Notes: generated by a model not told the origin, from the letters alone. Positions 1-5,912 are shown, counted from the stretch's first letter. The stretch: 6,165 bases of DNA from Thermoflexales bacterium (GCA_030834835.1 JAUQXD010000487.1:1-6165); one strand, 5' to 3'. A program made the numbers and translations.

Positions 1-1094
1 ACTTGCGCGAGACGCTGACTGCACAACACCGAAACCTTCACACCCAGGCTCAGGCCGCCAAACCCCGATTGATACGCAGCCTCGATCTGGCGCTCAATTG
101 CGCGCTGCCACGCCGCGTATTCGCCATCGCGCAGATCGTACAGGCGCGCGGGCAGCTGACGCGGCTCGGTCTGTACCAGCCCGCTCACAAAGTGCGCATC
201 ATCAAGCGTGATCGAATACGTCTCGCCGTTGATGGGATGATGAACACTCAACGCGAGCGGCGTCCGCTTGAATCGATCGAGCAGTTGATAAAACACGGTT
301 TGCACGTCAGGATAAGCCATGCGACAAATCGGATCGGCGGCGCAGTTGGCAAAAGTAGTTTCAAAATAGCGCGTCAAACCGTCGGGCGAATCGTTGAAGA
401 TGAAACTATCCAATGGATACATCGAGTCGAGCACGGCGGTGCGAATGCCCGTTTGGTAATCGCGCAGAATGGCTTGCCCCAGAATCGTGCCGTACGATAC
501 GCCAAAGAGGTTGACCTGCGGATAGCCCAGCGTCACGCGCAGATCGTTGAAATCGGCGGCATTTTCAGCGGTATTGTAAGCCGATAGATGCATGCCTTCG
601 CGCTGCAACCGATCGCCACACGCCTCGAACGCGACTACCCGTTGCTCGATCGATACCTCGGCCCCCGCCGCGTCTTGCCGATCCAGCGGCTCAATTTCGG
701 GGCAATTCAGCGCCGGTTGCGACCAGCCCGCGCCGCGCTGATCATAGAGGATCACATCGCGCGTGGCGAGCAGCATCTCAAACATCGGCAGCGCATCAGG
801 CAGGTACTCGATCATGCGCCCGCCGGGGCCGCCATTGAGCACGATCAACGGATCGGGCTGCGGTTTGGGACTATGGCTCTTGACGATGGCGACGCCGATC
901 TTGATTGTGCGATCGGACGGTTGCGATCGATCTTCGGCCACGATCAGATAACCGCAGTCGATGCGCTCATCACGCGGCATGACGAAGGGGCACGGCGCTG
1001 ATTCAAAGCGCGGGACGTCGGCCTGTGCCGCAACCGATCGGACCGGTGACAACCCGATCGTGATCAACACGATGATGAAGAGAGTCTTCAACAT
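1..1094 (-). CDS. Exported alpha/beta hydrolase, peptidase S33 / TAP-like family (partial, C-terminus beyond window)
   Basis: Reading from the ATG at 1094 leftward gives 364 open codons to the window edge. The N-terminus (MLKTLFIIVLITIGL, then AAQA at about 22-25) is a good Sec signal peptide with likely cleavage after residue 25, so the enzyme should act outside the membrane. Visible family motifs are the oxyanion-loop NGGPGG (87-92), YDQRGAG (117-123), and the nucleophile elbow GVSYG (198-202) with Ser200 the presumed catalytic serine; VLDSMYP follows at about 221. This order is typical of secreted S33 aminopeptidase/TAP-like hydrolases, whose catalytic Asp and His lie further on and are not seen here. 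Aminopeptidase activity is family inference; an esterase is possible. The start lies 6 nt after the ABC ATPase stop, with only a weak GGA as ribosome site. An ATG overlapping that stop at 1101 is in another frame and soon ends, so 1094 is preferred. Confidence 0.88.
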   Translation of the reverse strand, partial: MLKTLFIIVLITIGLSPVRSVAAQADVPRFESAPCPFVMPRDERIDCGYLIVAEDRSQPSDRTIKIGVAIVKSHSPKPQPDPLIVLNGGPGGRMIEYLPDALPMFEMLLATRDVILYDQRGAGWSQPALNCPEIEPLDRQDAAGAEVSIEQRVVAFEACGDRLQREGMHLSAYNTAENAADFNDLRVTLGYPQVNLFGVSYGTILGQAILRDYQTGIRTAVLDSMYPLDSFIFNDSPDGLTRYFETTFANCAADPICRMAYPDVQTVFYQLLDRFKRTPLALSVHHPINGETYSITLDDAHFVSGLVQTEPRQLPARLYDLRDGEYAAWQRAIERQIEAAYQSGFGGLSLGVKVSVLCSQRLAQ

Positions 1095-1100
1095 CGAGCA

Positions 1101-2000
1101 TTATCCATTCACGCGCGCATCCGTGATGCGCCGCATCAGCCACATATAACCGTCTTCGAGGCTCGGCTCGATCGGCTGGGCGGCGTAGCCGGTGGGCGCG
1201 CCCGATGTACCAGGCGTGCCCAACACACGATACTGGATCGCGTCCTGCAATTGCAACGTCGAGACGATGGTCACGCCAGAGTTGGGCCGCTCGCCCGCGG
1301 TCGCGATCAACCACACGTGATCGCGCGCTTGCGCGATCAATTCACGCGGGCTGCCACGAAACACCACTTGCCCCTGACCGATGACGGCCAGTTGATTGCA
1401 GCTCTGGCTGATGTCTTCGACGATGTGGGTGGAGAGAATGACGGTGCAGCGCGTAGCGAGTTCGGCCAACAGATTGCGCAGGCGCACGCGTTCTTCGGGA
1501 TCGAGTCCGGCGGTCGGCTCATCGACGATGAGCAATTGCGGCTGGCCCAGCATGGCTTGCGCAATACCGACGCGGCGCTTCATGCCGCCCGAATAGGTCT
1601 TCATCTGCCGGTCGGCGGCATCGGTGAGACGCACTTGCGCCAGCACCTCGTCTAGTTGTTGGCGGCGCGTGGCGCGATCGGTCACACCTTTGAGAATTGC
1701 CACATAATCCACAAACTCGCGCCCGGTGAGATTGGGATACAAGCCCAGTTCTTGCGGCAAATACCCCAGCACCGATTTGATCGCGAACTTGCCGGAGGCG
1801 GTGTTGACATCGTGGCCCAGCACGCGCACGCTGCCGCTGGTAGGCCGCACCAGCCCCGCCAGGATGCGCATCAAGGTGGTCTTGCCTGCGCCATTCGGGC
1901 CGATCAGGCCGAACATGCCGGTGTCGATGGTGAGATCGAGGTCGCGCAGCGCGGTGACTTTGCCGTTGTAAGTTTTGGTGAGTTGAGAGATTTCGATCAT
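1101..2000 (-). CDS. ABC transporter ATP-binding protein (ABC-2 / CcmA-type exporter ATPase)
   Basis: A 299-residue nucleotide-binding subunit with every diagnostic motif: Walker A GPNGAGKT (34-41), Q-loop Gln83, signature YSGGM (136-140), Walker B LLIVDE (156-161), D-loop AGLD (164-167) and H-loop His192. The ~220-residue ATPase core is followed by an ~80-residue C-terminal extension, as is common in ATPases of ABC-2-type exporters and drug or antibiotic efflux systems. It would dimerise at the cytoplasmic face and power transport. The natural membrane partner is the six-helix protein encoded just upstream (gap 10 nt). The ATG at 2000 has AGGA 6 nt upstream, overlapping the end of the preceding gene, which suggests coupled translation. 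The substrate cannot be inferred. The absence of a fused permease and the single ATPase gene imply a homodimeric NBD. Confidence 0.95.
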   Translation of the reverse strand: MIEISQLTKTYNGKVTALRDLDLTIDTGMFGLIGPNGAGKTTLMRILAGLVRPTSGSVRVLGHDVNTASGKFAIKSVLGYLPQELGLYPNLTGREFVDYVAILKGVTDRATRRQQLDEVLAQVRLTDAADRQMKTYSGGMKRRVGIAQAMLGQPQLLIVDEPTAGLDPEERVRLRNLLAELATRCTVILSTHIVEDISQSCNQLAVIGQGQVVFRGSPRELIAQARDHVWLIATAGERPNSGVTIVSTLQLQDAIQYRVLGTPGTSGAPTGYAAQPIEPSLEDGYMWLMRRITDARVNG

Positions 2001-2010
2001 GAGAAGTCCT

Positions 2011-2853
2011 TTATACTTGTCGCCGCAGCCAGCGTTCCTCGCGACCGGACAGCCACAGCGCGACGACGCTCAACGTCAGGGCGAGTCCATAGAGAAAAGG
2101 TCGCGCTTCGGCGGACGCCAGATTGGGCAGATAGGTTAGCCATGGCACAGCTGTGCGCTCGATGAATTGTTGGCTGACGAAGATGCCCCACGCCAACGAA
2201 CCCGCGGCCGTGCTGATGAGCGGATCGACAAACAGCACGCTGCACATCACCGTCAACGCCGACAGACACGCCATCGGCGTCAGCCAGCTGTCGATCAGCG
2301 GCCACACGGAGAAGTCCGTGTGTACGACGGCCAGAAACACTGTGCCGATCAACCCCAGGCCAAGATTGAAGCCAAAGACCAGCATCAGCCGTATCAGAAA
2401 GACTAGGCGTGGCGAGGTGGGCGTGGCGACTTCGATCTCGGACGCGGGATCGAGGCCGGGGCCATAGAGAAAAGCCAGGCCAATAGCGGCGACGATGGGC
2501 GCGATGTACACGAACGGCAGTGATTCGATCGTGACGTGCGGCTGCGCCGTCGCCAGTGTCACAAACACGCCCAGTGTCATCACCAGCGCCGTCGCCAGCC
2601 AGATTTCAGGCTGAATCACGCGCGCTTGCGAACGAATCAATAGACCGAGCTGCAGCAGTTTTGAATGACGAGTGACTGGTGATTGAACTTGCGCGGCTTG
2701 CAGCGTCGCGATGAGCTGCGCCGTCGAGCGAGCCGTGGGAGTGGGCGCGGACCAATCGGGCAGGCGACGAGCCACCGCCAACAACCGATCGGCCTCTTCG
2801 GGCGAGCCGGTGTCTTCGATCAATTTGGCGCGTAGTGGATCATCGTGGCTCAT
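2011..2853 (-). CDS. Six-helix integral membrane protein, probable ABC permease with soluble N-terminal domain (possible anti-sigma function)
   Basis: 280 residues. The first ~80 are hydrophilic and predicted cytoplasmic; about six hydrophobic segments follow (roughly 83-102, 113-130, 149-177, 186-209, 211-229, 250-268), and the protein ends in a basic tail (REERWLRRQV). Six helices next to an ABC ATPase gene fit an ABC-2-type permease half. The soluble N-terminus, placed directly after an ECF sigma factor gene (gap 6 nt), is where a membrane anti-sigma factor would carry its sigma-binding domain. No Cys/His zinc-finger (ZAS) motif is present, so this role is inference from position alone. 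Residues 56-63 are encoded by degenerate heptamer repeats like those near 5856-5912. The ATG at 2853 has GGAG 9 nt upstream, inside the end of the sigma gene. I recognise no named family. Confidence 0.8.
   Translation of the reverse strand: MSHDDPLRAKLIEDTGSPEEADRLLAVARRLPDWSAPTPTARSTAQLIATLQAAQVQSPVTRHSKLLQLGLLIRSQARVIQPEIWLATALVMTLGVFVTLATAQPHVTIESLPFVYIAPIVAAIGLAFLYGPGLDPASEIEVATPTSPRLVFLIRLMLVFGFNLGLGLIGTVFLAVVHTDFSVWPLIDSWLTPMACLSALTVMCSVLFVDPLISTAAGSLAWGIFVSQQFIERTAVPWLTYLPNLASAEARPFLYGLALTLSVVALWLSGREERWLRRQV
2666..2686. repeat. Three degenerate heptamers inside the membrane-protein gene
   Basis: TGACGAG-TGACTGG-TGATTGA on the plus strand is the same repeat type as at 5856-5912. It encodes residues 56-63 of the membrane protein, between the soluble N-terminus and the first helix, and keeps the frame open. 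Confidence 0.45.
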
Positions 2854-2859
2854 GATCGA

Positions 2860-3384
2860 TCACTCCAACAACGAACGCAAGCGTTGCAAGCCCAGACTCA
2901 GGCGGGACTTCACCGTGCCGATCGGGATGTTCAGCGTTTCCGCAATTTCGGCCAACGATAAATCTTGATAGTAGCGCAAGAGGATGGCGACGCGTTGATG
3001 TTCGGGCAGCGCGGTGATGGCAGCGGCGACTTGCTGTGCGTCGAAGTCGAGTTCGTCTTCGCGCGGCGCGGCGATGTCGTCGAGCACGTCGTCAGTGGCG
3101 CTGTCCGTGTGGCGCGTGTCGGCGCGTTTGAAGTGATCGCGCGCGGCGTTCACCGCGATGGCGTAAAACCACGGTTTGAACGGGCGTGAGGCGCGATACT
3201 GGCGGATGGCGCGCAGCACGCGCAACAATGTATCTTGCGCCAAGTCTTCCGCCAGTGCGCGATCGCCGCCGGTCAGCCGGTAGAGAAAACCCAGCAACGG
3301 GCTATGATGCCGTTCGACCAGTTGGGCCAGGGCGTTGGCGTCGCCCTGCTGCATCTGGCGGGCGAGTTGCTCATCGGTCTGCAC
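2860..3384 (-). CDS. ECF-family RNA polymerase sigma factor (sigma-70 family)
   Basis: 174 residues from a GTG at 3384. Region 2 runs from about 16 to 86, with the -10-recognition helix around DLAQDTLLRVLRAI and PWFYAIAVNAARDHFKR. After an acidic linker (about 92-116), region 4 (117-171) carries the helix-turn-helix LSLAEIAETLNIPIGTVKSR used for -35 recognition. There is no region 1.1 or 3, as expected for an ECF factor. I chose 3384 because GGGAG lies 6 nt upstream and because family similarity begins at TDEQLARQMQ. An in-frame GTG at 3450 would add 22 residues of unfamily-like sequence, has no ribosome site, and falls inside a likely ECF promoter. The gene should direct its own operon (see 3425-3449). 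The next gene starts 6 nt later and is the natural candidate for its regulator. Confidence 0.93.
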   Translation of the reverse strand: MQTDEQLARQMQQGDANALAQLVERHHSPLLGFLYRLTGGDRALAEDLAQDTLLRVLRAIRQYRASRPFKPWFYAIAVNAARDHFKRADTRHTDSATDDVLDDIAAPREDELDFDAQQVAAAITALPEHQRVAILLRYYQDLSLAEIAETLNIPIGTVKSRLSLGLQRLRSLLE

Positions 3385-3390
3385 CGGCGG

Positions 3391-3395
3391 CTCCC
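3391..3395 (-). promoter_or_regulatory. Ribosome binding site deciding the sigma factor start
   Basis: GGGAG on the minus strand, 6 nt before the GTG at 3384. The alternative GTG at 3450 has no purine-rich stretch in front of it. This favours the shorter sigma factor. Confidence 0.6.
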
Positions 3396-3405
3396 ACGAT
3401 TGTCT

Positions 3406-3436
3406 GCCAACCTCTTGTCCCTGATACGAGGTTGGC
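3406..3436. promoter_or_regulatory. 9-bp inverted repeat overlapping the sigma promoter (operator or leader hairpin candidate)
   Basis: GCCAACCTC (3406-3414) and its exact reverse complement GAGGTTGGC (3428-3436) are separated by 13 nt. One arm overlaps the CGTA -10 element and spacer; the other lies at or after the predicted transcript start. It could be a DNA operator bound by a dimeric regulator. In a longer transcript reading through from the methyltransferase gene it would fold as a hairpin. Confidence 0.45.
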
Positions 3437-3449
3437 GGCAAAAGGTTCA
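3425..3449 (-). promoter_or_regulatory. Putative ECF-sigma-dependent promoter in front of the sigma factor gene
   Basis: On the minus strand TGAAC (3449-3445) is followed by exactly 16 nt and then CGTA (3428-3425). AAC-N16-CGTA is the layout known for ECF promoters such as those of Bacillus SigW. It sits about 40 nt before the preferred sigma start at 3384, where an autoregulated ECF gene normally carries its promoter. The predicted transcript start is around 3415-3418. This is motif matching by eye. Confidence 0.5.
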
Positions 3450-3459
3450 CGGCGAGATG

Positions 3460-4200
3460 TCAGGCGGTCGCGGACTTTGTGCCCACCGCAATCACGGTCG
3501 TGGCGCTGTGAAAACCGATCGTTTGCACGCGCTGCCGCAACTGTTCGCCGCGCTGTTGCAGCGCAGCAATCTGCGGCGCTGCGGCTTGTGGCAGGCCCGC
3601 CGCACGTTCAAGATAGCGATCGATGATACCGCCCAGTTCCTGAATCAATTCGGGGTCTTTGGGATCGCCGCTCAGATCGCAGACGTCGGTCAGGGTCACC
3701 GGGTGCAAGTTGAGGGTCGCTATGATCGCTATCAACTGTTCACGCGTGTAAGTTTCATGGTGGGTGATGCCCTGCGCGGTATCCACGGCGACCCACCAAT
3801 GATGCAGCTCAACGTGTGTCTGCTGTTCTGCGGTCTGCCCGTCGCGATACATCTCGCTGACGATGAACTGCCCGCCGGACTTGAGAACTCGATCGAGTTC
3901 AGCCAGAACGCGCGGCAAGTCAGCGAGATGGTGCAGCGAATTGGCAATGCAGACTGTATCGAAACTGGCGTTCGGCCAATCGAGGTGCGTCGCATCCATC
4001 TGTGCAAAGCGAATGTTCGGCCGGTCTTTGAACGCGGCAGCGAAAGCGGCTGCGCCGCGATCGGTCGTGTCGATGCCGATGATCTCGTCGAAATCGTTCA
4101 GGCCCTCGATCAAGAAGTGAATGAAGCCGCCAGAGCCGGTGGCCACATCCAGTACCCTGCCGCCGGAGAGTGTGCCTAAGATTTGCCGGGGAGTGATCAT
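3460..4200 (-). CDS. Class I SAM-dependent methyltransferase
   Basis: 246 residues with a Rossmann-type SAM-binding N-terminal half: motif I VLDVATGSGGF (16-26), acidic end of strand 2 IIGIDTTD (40-47), MDAT (68-71, contacts adenine in relatives), FDTVCIANSLHHL (80-92) and VLKSGGQFIVSE (105-116). This is the UbiE/Methyltransf_11 type, acting on small molecules; the substrate is not identifiable. The C-terminal ~100 residues are probably substrate-binding and helical. An in-frame codon at 4257 would give 19 more residues, but the ATG at 4200 has GAGG 7 nt upstream and begins just before the family fold, so 4200 is chosen. The stop lies 75 nt before the preferred sigma start. The gene may be co-transcribed with the sigma/ABC unit or only adjacent to it, because that unit appears to have its own promoter. 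Confidence 0.9.
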   Translation of the reverse strand: MITPRQILGTLSGGRVLDVATGSGGFIHFLIEGLNDFDEIIGIDTTDRGAAAFAAAFKDRPNIRFAQMDATHLDWPNASFDTVCIANSLHHLADLPRVLAELDRVLKSGGQFIVSEMYRDGQTAEQQTHVELHHWWVAVDTAQGITHHETYTREQLIAIIATLNLHPVTLTDVCDLSGDPKDPELIQELGGIIDRYLERAAGLPQAAAPQIAALQQRGEQLRQRVQTIGFHSATTVIAVGTKSATA

Positions 4201-4207
4201 TTGCGTG

Positions 4208-4211
4208 CCTC
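4208..4211 (-). promoter_or_regulatory. Ribosome binding site deciding the methyltransferase start
   Basis: GAGG on the minus strand, 7 nt before the ATG at 4200. It supports this start over the in-frame codon at 4257. Confidence 0.55.
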
Positions 4212-4221
4212 GTTCTGGTCT

Positions 4222-4237
4222 GGAGTAAGAATACTCC
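4222..4237. promoter_or_regulatory. 16-bp palindrome in the methyltransferase leader, possible operator
   Basis: GGAGTA-AGAA-TACTCC is a perfect 6-bp inverted repeat with a 4-nt centre, 21 nt upstream of the methyltransferase ATG. It overlaps a weak -10-like TATTCT (minus strand, 4233-4228) that lies 18 nt after a TTGGGC (4257-4252), so it could be an operator over a sigma-70 promoter. The promoter match itself is poor. Confidence 0.3.
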
Positions 4238-4256
4238 CGGACTTCGATTTTGCCCA

Positions 4257-4375
4257 ATCACCGACAGCAACGGCGGCTTCATCGCCGATCTACCGTTGGA
4301 CTTGCCGAGCGGATCGGCCTGTTCAACAAACCGTCGGGGGTGACGTTTGCGATGATTCAAGCGGCGAAGAAGTAA
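4257..4375 (+). pseudogene. Possible 3' remnant of an unidentified plus-strand gene, with one frameshift
   Basis: In one frame the plus strand reads ITDSNGGFIADLPLDLP (from 4257). Shifting by one base near 4308-4312 lets it continue as ERIGLFNKPSGVTFAMIQ and end in AAKK with a TAA at 4373-4375. Codon use in both halves is G/C-rich at the third position, like the real genes here. The strong hairpin at 4406-4437 lies 30 bp after the stop. The joined sequence reads like a real protein C-terminus, but I do not recognise the family and no start is present. Its missing 5' part would have to lie where the methyltransferase gene now is. It may also be chance. Confidence 0.25.
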
Positions 4376-4405
4376 GCGGCCGGGCCACTCTGGCAACAAT
4401 TGCGA

Positions 4406-4437
4406 ACGCCCCATGATCGACAAGGATCATGGGGCGT
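4406..4437. terminator. 13-bp perfect-stem hairpin downstream of the glycosidase gene, terminator-like
   Basis: ACGCCCCATGATC (4406-4418) pairs perfectly with GATCATGGGGCGT (4425-4437) around a 6-nt loop. It lies 37 nt beyond the glycosidase stop on the minus strand and 30 nt beyond the stop of the putative plus-strand remnant, so it could serve both directions. Neither side has a strong T-tract (the plus side has only TATTTGATT), so efficient intrinsic termination is not certain. Confidence 0.55.
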
Positions 4438-4474
4438 GGTGGTATTTGATTGGAAGTCTTGATCGTTCGGAGCC

Positions 4475-5845
4475 TTATCCCGGAAACAAAGTGTCGAGCA
4501 GCGCGGGCGCGTACTCGTACACCAACCCGTCGTCGATGACGCCCCGCCGGCAGATTTCGCCGTACAGTTCGCCGCTGCGGCGCAGGCGGCGCTCTTGCGT
4601 TTCGACGTTCAACTTGATCAAGCCAAAGCGTAAATTCCACGCCTCAGCCCACTCGAAATTATCCACCAGCGACCAGTGATAATAGCCCATGATCGGGATG
4701 TTCTGATTGATGGCCCGCCATACCTCACGCAGGTGCGTCAGCAGGAACGCCGGGCGCTGATCGTCGTCGGCATCGGGCAAGCCGTTTTCTGTGATGAAAA
4801 TCGGCTTGCCGGTGCGTTCCAGCCGCTTGAGCATGCGGAACAGTCCCAACGGATATAACTCACCGTAATTGCCGTCGCTCATCGGTGTGTTGGGATCGAG
4901 CACGCTGCGGCCAAACATGATGGTGGTCGGCCGGCTGCGATCGAACTTGACCAGCTCGCGCGTGTAGTAGTTCAACCCGATGAAATCGAGCGCGCCTTTG
5001 AGGCCGCGAATCCACTGCGGCACGCCAAACGGCCGATCGTATCGCCCCGTCAGCAGGGCATTCAACAGGGTGTGATTGAACAATCGGTCGCGGTTAAAGG
5101 CGCAGAATCGATCGAGTACGTTGTCGGGCCGGGCCGGATCGAACACGCGCATGTTCTGCGCCACGCCCACGCGCGCAGTTGGCTGAAGTTGATGGATGCC
5201 ACGATAGGCGGCGGCGTGGCCGCGCAGCATGTTCGCCACCACCGTAAACGCCAGGTTCAGGCTGTTTTTGCCCGGCGGAAAAAGGGCCGAGGGCGCATCG
5301 TGGTCAACCGTTTCAGCCTGATCGGGTACATAACCAGCCACGGCATAGACGTTGGGTTCGTTGATGGTGACCCACAGATCACACAGGTCTTTGAGCGAAT
5401 CCACAGCTTTACTGACGTAGCGCTCGAACCACGGCACAATGGCTGTTGTTTCCCAGGCGTCGCGTTCGGCCACCCATAGCGGATTGCTGAAGTGGTGCAG
5501 CGTCACCATCGGTTCGATGCCGCGCCGCCGCATGGCCGACAGCATGTAGCGATAGCGATCGATCGCGGCGGTGTCCCACACACCCTCTTGCGGCTCGATG
5601 CGCGCCCACTCGATGGACAGGCGATGCGCGGTGTGGCCCATCTGTGCGGCGAAGTCCAGATCGCGCTCGAAGCCGTCGCCCCACCAATCGGCGGCCAGCC
5701 CGGATTTTTGATCGCGGCTGATATGGCCGGGGGTCTGCTCCCACGCCCACCAATCGTTGTTGGTGTTGTTGCCCTCGACTTGATGCGCCGCCGTCGCCGC
5801 GCCCCATTTGAAGTCGGGTGGAAAATACATTGTGGCTTTGGCCAT
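4475..5845 (-). CDS. Glycoside hydrolase family 1 enzyme (beta-glucosidase type)
   Basis: 456 residues, the normal length for a single-domain GH1 (beta/alpha)8 barrel. The family N-terminal signature is seen as FKWGAATAAHQVEG (12-25). The general acid/base is Glu163 in TINEPN and the nucleophile Glu353 in ITENG, as expected for a retaining mechanism. Glycone-binding residues are visible at Gln22, His117, Asn162 and in HWSLVDNFEWAEAW (390-403, including Glu398 and Trp399). Everything needed for catalysis is present. There is no signal peptide, so it is probably cytoplasmic and hydrolyses imported beta-glucosides, cellobiose or beta-galactosides; specificity cannot be read. The ATG at 5845 is chosen because it has AGGT 6 nt upstream. 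A GTG at 5893 in frame would start inside repeat DNA. No sugar transporter or regulator gene is adjacent. Confidence 0.95.
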   Translation of the reverse strand: MAKATMYFPPDFKWGAATAAHQVEGNNTNNDWWAWEQTPGHISRDQKSGLAADWWGDGFERDLDFAAQMGHTAHRLSIEWARIEPQEGVWDTAAIDRYRYMLSAMRRRGIEPMVTLHHFSNPLWVAERDAWETTAIVPWFERYVSKAVDSLKDLCDLWVTINEPNVYAVAGYVPDQAETVDHDAPSALFPPGKNSLNLAFTVVANMLRGHAAAYRGIHQLQPTARVGVAQNMRVFDPARPDNVLDRFCAFNRDRLFNHTLLNALLTGRYDRPFGVPQWIRGLKGALDFIGLNYYTRELVKFDRSRPTTIMFGRSVLDPNTPMSDGNYGELYPLGLFRMLKRLERTGKPIFITENGLPDADDDQRPAFLLTHLREVWRAINQNIPIMGYYHWSLVDNFEWAEAWNLRFGLIKLNVETQERRLRRSGELYGEICRRGVIDDGLVYEYAPALLDTLFPG

Positions 5846-5855
5846 GAGGTTACCT

Positions 5856-5912
5856 GACGAGTGACGAGTGATGAGTGACGATCCGCAGTTCACTCGTCAC
5901 TCATCACTCATC
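5856..5912. repeat. Heptamer tandem repeats in inverted arrangement between aminotransferase and glycosidase genes
   Basis: The left arm (5856-5877) consists of three copies of the heptamer GA(C/T)GAGT. The right arm (5891-5912) consists of the complementary heptamers CACTCGT/CACTCAT. The two 22-nt arms match as an inverted repeat at 19 of 22 positions around a 13-nt loop. The three mismatches are all C/T differences at the same heptamer position. The block fills most of the 80-nt spacer and ends about 10 nt before the glycosidase start, so it can fold as a long stem in the transcript. Confidence 0.75.

Larger units (their letters stand above)
4201..4474. other. Intergenic spacer between glycosidase and methyltransferase genes
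   Basis: No intact gene is seen in these 274 bp. From left to right they hold the methyltransferase leader with its palindrome, the possible broken plus-strand coding remnant, and the terminator-like hairpin. It is the longest non-coding stretch of the window and the only place with evidence of an opposite-strand gene. Confidence 0.6.

Noticed and set aside
3..1001. Two consecutive plus-strand open frames (3-587 and 588-1001)
   Set aside because: They lie opposite the S33-type hydrolase, whose signal peptide, GGPGG, DQRGAG and GVSYG motifs are continuous over 364 codons; the plus-strand products show no recognisable fold.
1003..1314. Minus-strand frame using the ATG that overlaps the ABC ATPase stop
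   Set aside because: The overlapping ATG looks like coupled translation, but this frame is out of phase with the hydrolase signal peptide and ends at 1003 without any family feature.
1251..2165. Plus-strand frames 1251-1655 and 1656-2165
   Set aside because: Shadows of the ABC ATPase and the end of the membrane-protein gene; no independent support.
3885..3900. Perfect 16-bp palindrome GAACTCGATCGAGTTC inside the methyltransferase gene
   Set aside because: It is built around one of the many CGATCG copies and lies in the middle of a conserved coding sequence, so a chance extension is the simplest explanation.
3235..4179. Long plus-strand open frame (314 codons) antisense to the methyltransferase and sigma genes
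   Set aside because: Both minus-strand genes have clear family motifs along the same DNA; the antisense frame shows no motif and is explained by G/C-rich third positions.
4323..4640. Minus-strand frame across the glycosidase end and the spacer
   Set aside because: It runs through the terminator-like hairpin, is out of phase with the glycosidase and has arginine-rich, unstructured composition typical of a shadow frame.
5846..5893. Longer glycosidase start at a GTG at 5893
   Set aside because: The added 16 residues are translated heptamer repeat, no ribosome site precedes the GTG, and the GH1 fold begins right after the ATG at 5845.
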